From Hymenobacter crusticola (GTDB taxonomy: Bacteria > Bacteroidota > Bacteroidia > Cytophagales > Hymenobacteraceae), in contig NZ_MTSE01000002.1 in NCBI RefSeq assembly GCF_002154225.1, forward strand, positions 186,001-250,000: a stretch of DNA of 64,000 nucleotides, written 5' to 3'. A program made the translations under genes and the position numbers. Under the pieces are notes generated by a model that saw nothing but the letters and a program-made list of their open reading frames with translations, had not been told where the DNA came from and made no database searches. Positions 57,753 to 64,000 of the stretch are shown here, in pieces. Position 1 is the first letter of the stretch. Every line of letters starts with the position of its first letter.

Positions 57753-58361
57753 GGCCGCTACGTTGTTGAGCTCTAGCTTGTGCATGATGTTGCGCCGATG
57801 CGTACTGACTGTAAGCTCCGCCAAAAAGAGGCGCTCCGCTATTTCACGCGTGGTTAGGCCTTCGCAAACCAGCTTCACTATCTCCCGCTCCCGGTTCGAT
57901 AACCGCTGTAGCTTCAGCAACGGGTCGGCACCGTTCACGGGCAGCTGAGCCGACGTAGCACGCGTTTGCTTCGGAAACACGGTATGTCCCTCGCGCACCC
58001 GGCGGATGGCGGCCACTAGTTCGGCCATATCCGCCGACTTGGGCACGAAGCCCACCGCCCCCGCCACGATCAACTGCTCAATAAGCTTGGGGGTAGTAGC
58101 CATGCTAAAGACCAGAATGCGCAGCTCCGGATGCTGTTGGCGCAACCTAGGTAGCAAGGATAAACCATCAATGCCGGGCAAGTGCAGGTCGAGCAGCAGG
58201 ATGTCGGCCGGAGAACTGCCGGCAGTCGTCAGCCACGACAGCAGGGCTTGGCTATCCGAAAATTGCTCCGTTACCACTAAGTCAGGCTCCTCGTCTAGCG
58301 AAGTGGCAAGGCTCTGCGTGAGCATCCGGTGGTCATCCAAGATGAGCAAGCGCGCGGGCAT
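57720..58361 (-). CDS. LuxR-type response regulator (NarL/FixJ family)
   Basis: 213 residues. Receiver domain residues: phosphoacceptor Asp in DILLLDLHLPGIDGLSLLP, Ser in RILVFSMATTP and Lys in GFVPKSADMAELV. The C-terminal helix-turn-helix is LSNREREIVKLVCEGLTTRE, followed by ERLFLAELTVSTHRRNIMHK. It is co-directional with, and 81 bases downstream of, a DISM-type histidine kinase, its likely partner. It overlaps the 3' end of the FUSC gene, so both messages share an antisense segment. Confidence 0.93.
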   Translation of the reverse strand: MPARLLILDDHRMLTQSLATSLDEEPDLVVTEQFSDSQALLSWLTTAGSSPADILLLDLHLPGIDGLSLLPRLRQQHPELRILVFSMATTPKLIEQLIVAGAVGFVPKSADMAELVAAIRRVREGHTVFPKQTRATSAQLPVNGADPLLKLQRLSNREREIVKLVCEGLTTREIAERLFLAELTVSTHRRNIMHKLELNNVAALVQFAIDHGL

Positions 58362-58442
58362 CAGGGGAAAAATTAGTCAAAAAAGGGAATCGACCGGTAA
58401 GATGCGGATTCTAACCGAGTATTCAGCTTTCGAGGCTCTTTG

Positions 58443-60395
58443 CTAGGCTTGCGAAGACTTGTACGGTAACCGCACAAACACACTGGTACCGTGTTCAGAA
58501 CTGTCGATGTGTAAGCTGCCTTGCAGATAGTCGGTGCGGGCCCGCACCCCGCGTAGTCCGATGCCCCGGCCCGGCGGCGTGGCCGGCATCCCACGGCCGT
58601 TGTCTTCTACTAAGATCTCCAACGAATCGGCGTGGCGGAGCAGCTGCACGAGTACTTCCGACGCCCGGGCGTGGCGCAGGGCATTATTAAGTAGCTCAGC
58701 CGTGATCCGATAAGCGGCTTGTTGGACCCGGGGCGGCAACTGCTCTAGGCCTTCGTCGCAGTAAGTGCGGATGGTAGGGTTGCCGTACAGGTTGAATAAG
58801 TCCCGCAGCGTTTCTATCGACTCAGTTAAGGTGCCTTGCCCCGGCTCCGTCGGAATCAGTGAGTGGCTAAAGGTACGTACCTCGTCGCGCAAGTGCCGCA
58901 GCAACAGTTCGGTGTGGTGTCCTGCGGCCGCTGCCTCTGGCGAACTAGCAAAGGCTGCTCGCATAGCCGGACCTTGGCAAGCCATATGCAAAGCAGCTAG
59001 GTTGGGCCCCAAGGCATCGTGTAGCTCACGCGCAAGCTGTTCACGTTCTACTTCTTGCGCCGCAATCAGTTTCGCACTCAAAGCATTACGTTGGCGCAGC
59101 TGCCGAATGCGTAAGCGAGCATTCTGGCGTAGGGTATGGCGGAAGCGGCCCATTAGCAGCACGCTGAGCATCAATAACTCAAAGAACAACCCCCAAGCGA
59201 GCATATTAGGCTGCAGCAGGTGCAGGTTCGTAATACCTAGGTGGTTGAGCCAGAACAGCGAAAAGCCGATGAAAAAGAAAAAATACGTGAGGCCAAAATA
59301 GGCAGCCAATCGCCGACGAGGCGTACCCGAAACGGCAACGAGTGCCACCCAGCCGTAAAGAAAAGTGGCGAGCAGCAACACCTCTCGGCCGGCATTCAGC
59401 ACCAATAACCCCGCCCCGCTTGTGCGCATGGCCAAGGGGTACAGCAATGTATAAAGACCTACAAAAACGGCTACTAGCGAGGCAAGCCACGTCCCCCCAC
59501 GGTAAAGACGAGGCCAATCTTTGCGCAGGCGCAGAAACAGCTGCATGATGTGCATGCCGCAAGCAGAAGCGAGCAGCATGAAGTTAAACTGCCCGACGTG
59601 CCACAAGGAACGATAAAGCCAACTTGGCAGCAGTAAGGCGTCCAGCCCATCTTCCATCAGCAAAAAAAACGTTGTGCAGACCACGTACAGCACATACCAG
59701 ACGTAGATTCGGTCGCGCAGAAAGGCATACAGCATCAGGTTGAATAAGGCGCTACTTAAATAAAACCCAACCAGCCAAATCCAGTGATGATCAAATGGGT
59801 AGTTGACTTCCCAGGCCAGAAAGTCCTCCGTGGTCGTTACGTCGGTGGGCAAGTACAACGCCCCCGCGTGATGATCAATGCGCAGGTAAAGCACGCCTCG
59901 TGCGTGGGCCGCTAGCGTAAAGGGCAAGCACAGCGCCCGGGCCGGAAACGCCCGTTGGGCCGCCGGTAGCTGCGAGCTAGCACTCACCACCTGCGTGAAC
60001 GTTTGGTCGCCCTCGCGACGCCAGTAAAGCGTCGCGCTGTCCGTGTACGTGTACAGACTCCAGAGAAACCGGGTTTGATGCGGGAGTGTATTGGCCACCG
60101 CTAGCCGCAGCCACACCCGACGATGCGCAAAACCAAGATTGAGGGTCTGGTGCCAGGGGCCTGGCTGAAACTGCCCGGCACGCCACACAGAGTCGGCGTG
60201 CTCTGCGGTGGCGGGAGCCTCAAAGGGCTCAGCATAATATAGATACGTTTCGGAAAGGTGGTCGTTATTCGACTGCTTTAGGTATAAGGTATCTACCAGA
60301 TTTCGCTGAACAGGATGAGCCGTAGCGCACAGGCAACTTAGTAGCCCGCCAAGCAGGAGCCACAACACGTAGAGGCGAGCAGGCACAGGTAACAA
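58443..60395 (-). CDS. 7TM-DISM sensor histidine kinase (HisKA_3)
   Basis: Up to 650 residues, start TTG at 60395 or GTG at 60386. Signal peptide-like LWLLLGGLLSCLCATAHP, then an extracytoplasmic DISMED2-like domain (residues ~30-190), seven membrane helices (~200-390) and the kinase core. The phosphoacceptor is in EREQLARELHDALGPNLAAL and ATP-binding motifs are in LLNNALRHARASEVLV, ILVEDNGRGMPA and GRGIGLRGVRAR. Such kinases usually sense periplasmic small molecules or carbohydrates; the ligand is unknown. Confidence 0.92.
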   Translation of the reverse strand: MLPVPARLYVLWLLLGGLLSCLCATAHPVQRNLVDTLYLKQSNNDHLSETYLYYAEPFEAPATAEHADSVWRAGQFQPGPWHQTLNLGFAHRRVWLRLAVANTLPHQTRFLWSLYTYTDSATLYWRREGDQTFTQVVSASSQLPAAQRAFPARALCLPFTLAAHARGVLYLRIDHHAGALYLPTDVTTTEDFLAWEVNYPFDHHWIWLVGFYLSSALFNLMLYAFLRDRIYVWYVLYVVCTTFFLLMEDGLDALLLPSWLYRSLWHVGQFNFMLLASACGMHIMQLFLRLRKDWPRLYRGGTWLASLVAVFVGLYTLLYPLAMRTSGAGLLVLNAGREVLLLATFLYGWVALVAVSGTPRRRLAAYFGLTYFFFFIGFSLFWLNHLGITNLHLLQPNMLAWGLFFELLMLSVLLMGRFRHTLRQNARLRIRQLRQRNALSAKLIAAQEVEREQLARELHDALGPNLAALHMACQGPAMRAAFASSPEAAAAGHHTELLLRHLRDEVRTFSHSLIPTEPGQGTLTESIETLRDLFNLYGNPTIRTYCDEGLEQLPPRVQQAAYRITAELLNNALRHARASEVLVQLLRHADSLEILVEDNGRGMPATPPGRGIGLRGVRARTDYLQGSLHIDSSEHGTSVFVRLPYKSSQA

Positions 60396-60612
60396 ATAGG
60401 CTAGGTAAGATACGTTCGAGTAAGCAGCGCAATATTATTGTATAGTATTCATTTCCAGTACTAACACAGATAAGAATTTAAACCTTGCTTCCCAAACTAG
60501 CTTGTTGCCCTTGCTGCCTTCGGCTTTGGTAGCGAACCTAGCTACGCTATAGGATACGTAATTCCGCAAAATCAAATTTTAGATGCGCAGTATGTTTTTG
60601 TGGAGGCTACAA

Positions 60613-60649
60613 AAGCAACAGGGCTACCCTATAGGCAGCCCTGTTGCTT
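60613..60649 (-). terminator. Terminator of the small KGG-like gene (minus strand)
   Basis: AAGCAACAGGGCT at 60613-60625 pairs with AGCCCTGTTGCTT at 60637-60649 (13 bp). On the minus strand it is followed by TTGTAGCC; T run short. The other part of 60396-60671 is plain intergenic sequence. Confidence 0.7.
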
Positions 60650-60671
60650 CTGAAAGAAGGCGAGGCATAGT

Positions 60672-60857
60672 CTATTTCGTAGTTTTCTTACGGCCCGACC
60701 CGCTTTTCTTGCCTCCGCCGTCTTGCTTGTTTACCGTGGCCCACGCGATGCGCTCAGCTTCCTCGGGTGATTTGCCTTGCTTTTCATACCCTTCTTCAAT
60801 GTGCTGAGCCTCCCGCTTTTGCTTATCGGTGTAGGCTGATTTATCTCCCTGTGGCAT
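60672..60857 (-). CDS. Small basic protein, plasmid-stabilisation-like family
   Basis: 61 residues from the ATG at 60857 (MPQGDKSAYTDKQKREAQHI). It matches a family of small bacterial proteins with the pattern YTDKQKR-AxHIEEGYEK-GxxxxEAERIAWATVNK and a Gly/Ser/Lys-rich tail (GGGKKSGSGRKKTTK), annotated as plasmid-stabilisation proteins, though function is not known. Gene is chromosomal here. Confidence 0.7.
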   Translation of the reverse strand: MPQGDKSAYTDKQKREAQHIEEGYEKQGKSPEEAERIAWATVNKQDGGGKKSGSGRKKTTK

Positions 60858-60981
60858 GATCAAAAGATAAAAGGTGAAATAGTTTGTATACGTCGGAAGT
60901 CGCCTACTGTTTGCCCGCTGCGTATGTGGTTAGCCTAGGCTGCCTATCTTCGCCTTTTTATTCGCTTAACCTCCTGCTGCC

Positions 60982-61227
60982 ATGCGCCAGCTAGCCGATA
61001 TTCCGCATCCGGAAGCCAAAATCACCCTTTTCTCCTGGAATGGAAAATACCTGATTAAGCTCGAAAGAGGGCCATTTGAACAAACCTACAAGGTGAGCGA
61101 GATGGACGTTACTAGTGAGGATGATGTACGGGCACTGCTTGACGACGAGTTCGTGGAAGCCGCAGTTCAACGGTTTACTCAAATGCGGCAAGATCTGCAA
61201 GCTGCTTTTTCCCGCCACGATTTGTAG
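60982..61227 (+). CDS. Conserved small hypothetical protein
   Basis: 81 residues (MRQLADIPHPEAKITLFSWN). It has a beta-rich N-terminal half (KITLFSWNGKYLIKLERGPF) and a helical acidic C-terminal half (EDDVRALLDDEFVEAAVQRF). No signal peptide. It resembles small single-domain proteins conserved in Hymenobacter-like genomes, but I cannot name a family. Upstream and downstream genes are unrelated small proteins. Confidence 0.6.
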   Translation: MRQLADIPHPEAKITLFSWNGKYLIKLERGPFEQTYKVSEMDVTSEDDVRALLDDEFVEAAVQRFTQMRQDLQAAFSRHDL

Positions 61228-61272
61228 CCCCAAGCTGGCCTTAAAATCGTTCTTGTATTTTGACTTTAGCTC

Positions 61273-61992
61273 ATGCGGTTTTTCTGTTTTTTTCTTTTTC
61301 TACTTGTCACCGCTATGCCGGGCGCCAATGCGCAGCTCTACGATGTACGTGGTGGTACGGTCAACTTCGAGCGTAAGGAGCGCGATGCCCTGAAAGTGCA
61401 GGTAGACGGTACCGCCGCCTGGACGCGCGACTACTGGCAAAGTTGGTTGAAGGACAACTACAACATTCGGCTGAAGGGCGATGGTGTGTTCGGGGTCGGT
61501 AAGAAGGACGTGTTGGTTGCCAAGCAAACACCGGCTTCCAGTGTTTCTGGGAAGCTAATTGATTTGTATTCCACCATCACCTCGCCGGCTGATACCGTGT
61601 CAGAACTTGCTGTCTTTGCCGACCTAGGTTCCAGTTCCTGGATCAATCCTGACCGGACACCTTCCGAGTATGCTGCGCTCCGTACCATTGTGCAAAGCTT
61701 CGCAGCGGCCGCCCGGCGAAAAGCGTATCAGGAACAAGTAGTTGAAATGGAAAAGCAAGTGCGTGAGTCTGAGAAAGAGAAAGATAAGCTTCAGAAGGAA
61801 ATCACAACCTTGCAAGCCAACACCACAAGCAACCTAGCTAAAATTGAGTCGTTGAAGCAGCAAAACGTTGCCAATACCCTCAAAGCGCGCGAAGATTCCG
61901 CCAAGGTTATTACAGCCAGTCAGCAGCTAGACTTGCGTACCAAACAGTTGCAGCGGCGTCGTGACCGGCTGGAAGCCTTAAACCGTAAATAA
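61273..61992 (+). CDS. Secreted coiled-coil protein of unknown function
   Basis: 239 residues. The signal peptide is clear (FCFFLFLLVTAMPGANAQ). A globular region (residues ~20-150) includes VQVDGTAAWTRDYWQSWLKD and LVAKQTPASSVSGKLIDLYS, and the C-terminal ~90 residues form a coiled coil (EMEKQVRESEKEKDKLQKEI and following). Its function is unknown. Followed after 53 bases by a SHOCT-domain protein and possibly co-transcribed. Confidence 0.65.
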   Translation: MRFFCFFLFLLVTAMPGANAQLYDVRGGTVNFERKERDALKVQVDGTAAWTRDYWQSWLKDNYNIRLKGDGVFGVGKKDVLVAKQTPASSVSGKLIDLYSTITSPADTVSELAVFADLGSSSWINPDRTPSEYAALRTIVQSFAAAARRKAYQEQVVEMEKQVRESEKEKDKLQKEITTLQANTTSNLAKIESLKQQNVANTLKAREDSAKVITASQQLDLRTKQLQRRRDRLEALNRK

Positions 61993-62045
61993 TTTGTGCC
62001 CAATGCCTGCCGCTCTCGGCAGTGCTTTTTCGCACCAGTACCTAT

Positions 62046-63140
62046 ATGGAAAAAGATCCTTCCCCGCTTGACACCCTGCGCCAACTCAAGGAATGGCTCG
62101 ATGCAGGTACTATCACGCCCGCTGAGTTCGAGACGCTAAAACAGAAGTTGGTGTTCAGTCAAAAAGAAACGCCTGCCGCTCCGCCGTCTCCTTCTACCAC
62201 TGCCGGCCCAGTGGAAGATCCGTTGATGCCGCCCGTGCTAACAGAGCCAAGTACAGCACCTAGCCCAGCTGCTTCGCCCTATTTTACTGCTACCCCGTCA
62301 GCCAATCCTACTTTGGGGGCTTCTGTGGGTGCTAGCTCGTATGCCTCCGATGTGGCTGCACCACCTACGGAGTCTAGCGAAGAGGAAAAAGATGAACTAG
62401 TAGCACCCGCACCTGCCCGCAACCCGTTGGCGCTTGCGCTAACTATTGGTGGCGTGTTGGCCCTCCTCGCTTTAGTGTTATATCTAACGCTTGGCAACCA
62501 AGAATCAGAACGACTCACGAGCACTTCTCAAACCGAAGCCGACAGCATAAAGGTCCAGCCCGAAGTAGGCCCGCAAGCTCAGCAAATTGATTTACCCCCA
62601 GCCGCGGCTCCCGAAACGGTGCGGGTAGCGCCCGCTATACCGCCGGTTGCTGCCCCTGCCGTCGATTCGGCGACTACCACCACAACCGCTGCTGCGATTA
62701 CGCCTGCTACGACCACCCCTGAAGCCTCTGCCAATGACGAAGCTGCTGTGCGCAACCAAGTCCTGAGCGCGCTAACCTCTTACTACAACGATTTAAAAGA
62801 GGCACCCTTCGACGCAAGCCAGCATTTTGCCTCCACCGTAGAGCGCTTCTATACCATGCAAAACACCACTCCAGCGGCCATCAACGATGACCTAACCAAA
62901 ACTCACTTTCCAGAATTTTTGGAGGCTGATACGCAGATAGACCCAGCTAGCGTACAAGTGGGCCCTATCGCGGATGATGGAACGCGGGTAGTAACGTTCC
63001 TGGAGAAGGGCAAGGCCTTTCGGCAGTCACGCCAGCAGCATCAGCAAACGACTGCGCAAGTTCGTGTCCGCTTCGATAAGAACTACAAGATTGTGTATTT
63101 GCGGCAGGAGCGCTTACTAGAAAACACCTTTACTGACTAG
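62046..63140 (+). CDS. SHOCT-domain membrane protein
   Basis: 364 residues from the ATG at 62046. The N-terminus holds a SHOCT motif (DTLRQLKEWLDAGTITPAEF, ETLKQKL). A Pro/Ala/Thr-rich disordered linker follows, then one membrane span near residue 130 (LALALTIGGVLALLALVLYL), then a second Ala/Pro/Thr-rich segment and a C-terminal globular domain (QVLSALTSYYNDLKEAPFDA and onward) that may be extracytoplasmic and similar to YARHG/DUF4878-type folds. Function unknown. Confidence 0.7.
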   Translation: MEKDPSPLDTLRQLKEWLDAGTITPAEFETLKQKLVFSQKETPAAPPSPSTTAGPVEDPLMPPVLTEPSTAPSPAASPYFTATPSANPTLGASVGASSYASDVAAPPTESSEEEKDELVAPAPARNPLALALTIGGVLALLALVLYLTLGNQESERLTSTSQTEADSIKVQPEVGPQAQQIDLPPAAAPETVRVAPAIPPVAAPAVDSATTTTTAAAITPATTTPEASANDEAAVRNQVLSALTSYYNDLKEAPFDASQHFASTVERFYTMQNTTPAAINDDLTKTHFPEFLEADTQIDPASVQVGPIADDGTRVVTFLEKGKAFRQSRQQHQQTTAQVRVRFDKNYKIVYLRQERLLENTFTD

Positions 63141-63204
63141 TATTGCTGATCAGTAATTTCTGTATAAACTGCTGCCAATTGATAGCAAGCAGTTCTGCAC
63201 CTTA

Positions 63205-64000
63205 ATGCTTCCTTCTCATACATTCTACGCCAAGTTGAAGCTAGCTTTGCTGCTTTCGACGGGAGGTGTTGTCTCATGCATAACGGTTATCAAACCAAGC
63301 CGGGACTTTGCGCACTATACGCCAGCAACAAGTCCTGATTATGCGCAATCGGCTAACTGGGCTGCCTTACCCGACCAACTCGACTCGGCTGATGCTGTGC
63401 CGTACGGCACCACGTTGCGCGACCAGCAGAGTACTGCCACCGTCGATGTGTTCTTCGTGCATCCCACTACCTATTATAGCCGCGGCAGTTGGAATGCTAG
63501 CTTACAGGATAAGAAGGTAAATCTATTTACCGACCGGAATGTCATGCGCAAGCAAGCCAGTGTATTCAATGCGGCAGGACGCATCTATGCTCCGCGTTAT
63601 CGACAGGCTACGCTGTTTTCTTTTTTTGACGAGCAAAACAGTAATGGTAAGCAGGCATTAAGTCTCGCCTATAGTGATGTAAAGGCTGCTTTTCAATACT
63701 ACCTAGCTCATTATAACCACGGTCGCCCTATCATTATTGCTAGCCATAGTCAAGGCACGGTACATGCGACCCAGTTGCTCCACGATTTTTTTGATGACGA
63801 TCCTGCGTTGCGTAAGCAGTTAATAGCAGCTTATTTAATTGGCTACCACGTAAAGACAGCCGAATACAAAACCATTCGGCCTTGCCAAGATTCCACCCAA
63901 ACGGGATGTTACGTTAGTTGGAACGTAGTGGAGTGGGGCAAGGAATTCGCGCCCTTCGAAGGAGGTGTCGCAACTAATCCACTCACATGGCAGACGGATA
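63205..64000 (+). CDS. DUF3089 alpha/beta-hydrolase-like lipoprotein (partial)
   Basis: The gene starts at the ATG at 63205 and runs off the right edge (265 codons visible). A signal peptide ends with the lipobox GGVVSCITV, so it is a likely lipoprotein. The DUF3089 pattern is seen in VDVFFVHPTTYYSRG, and the alpha/beta-hydrolase nucleophile elbow in IIIASHSQGTVHATQLL. Further family-typical parts include AGRIYAPRYRQATLFSFFDE and LIGYHVKTAEYKTI. Enzymatic activity unknown. Confidence 0.85.
   Translation, partial: MLPSHTFYAKLKLALLLSTGGVVSCITVIKPSRDFAHYTPATSPDYAQSANWAALPDQLDSADAVPYGTTLRDQQSTATVDVFFVHPTTYYSRGSWNASLQDKKVNLFTDRNVMRKQASVFNAAGRIYAPRYRQATLFSFFDEQNSNGKQALSLAYSDVKAAFQYYLAHYNHGRPIIIASHSQGTVHATQLLHDFFDDDPALRKQLIAAYLIGYHVKTAEYKTIRPCQDSTQTGCYVSWNVVEWGKEFAPFEGGVATNPLTWQTD

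Noticed and set aside
60672..60857. Plasmid or toxin-antitoxin locus implied by the plasmid-stabilisation-like protein
   Set aside because: No toxin or partition gene is adjacent; family members are found widely on chromosomes, so the name alone does not support a plasmid origin.

Overview
The window reads as a chromosomal segment of a Bacteroidota bacterium, most likely a Hymenobacter or close relative in the Cytophagales. The reasons are the gene content (FtsB/DivIC-like protein, HscA-type Hsp70, TonB-dependent receptor with a CarboxypepD_reg-like N-terminus, DUF3526 ABC permeases, ferritin-like Tat/lipoproteins, 7TM-DISM histidine kinase), the moderate-to-high GC coding with AT-rich intergenic stretches, the near absence of Shine-Dalgarno sequences, and two intergenic repeats of types that are widespread in such genomes. 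The genus call is inference; no rRNA is present.

Layout. 1-5.5 kb is the end of the ribosomal alpha operon (infA end, rpmJ, rpsM, rpsK, rpsD, rpoA, rplQ), then enolase and a DivIC-like division protein. 5.6-13.9 kb is housekeeping: a small secreted protein, HscA-like chaperone, L,D-transpeptidase, Ldh-family dehydrogenase, Ppx/GppA phosphatase, an rRNA-methyltransferase-like enzyme, a DinB protein and DapF. 14.4-20.1 kb holds a GNAT enzyme and a compact polysaccharide or sugar-nucleotide cluster: glycosyltransferase, UDP-galactopyranose mutase, GH1-like hydrolase and RmlD-like reductase. 20.4-29.9 kb carries secA, deoC, a SPOR lipoprotein, an M20 amidohydrolase with a beta-barrel-like protein, Hsp20 and an HtrA protease. 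30-39 kb has a STAS-like protein, a zinc-dependent phospholipase C, an ALDH7-type dehydrogenase, a nonsense-interrupted membrane gene, an ECF sigma/regulator/DUF4097 operon, a secreted PPC-domain protein and a DUF4442 protein. 39.1-42.8 kb has two tandem ferritin-like proteins and a divergent diadenylate-cyclase-like protein.

43-52 kb looks like one envelope-transport unit: a TonB-family protein (opposite strand), a small His-rich protein, a siderophore-type TonB-dependent receptor, an ABC ATPase with two DUF3526 permeases, and an exported aspartoacylase-like M14 enzyme. 52-60.4 kb has a membrane-anchored MutS relative, a bestrophin, a FUSC protein and a convergent LuxR-type two-component system. 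The last 4 kb holds small hypothetical proteins, a SHOCT protein and the start of a DUF3089 lipoprotein.

No rRNA, tRNA, CRISPR array, transposase or phage module was recognised. The most interesting leads are the DAC-like protein at 41.3-42.8 kb, the receptor/DUF3526/M14 locus, very long perfect inverted repeats (42, 35 and 29 bp), hairpins between the alpha-operon genes, an orphan terminator in front of the L,D-transpeptidase, and a window-wide excess of palindromic CTAG hexamers.
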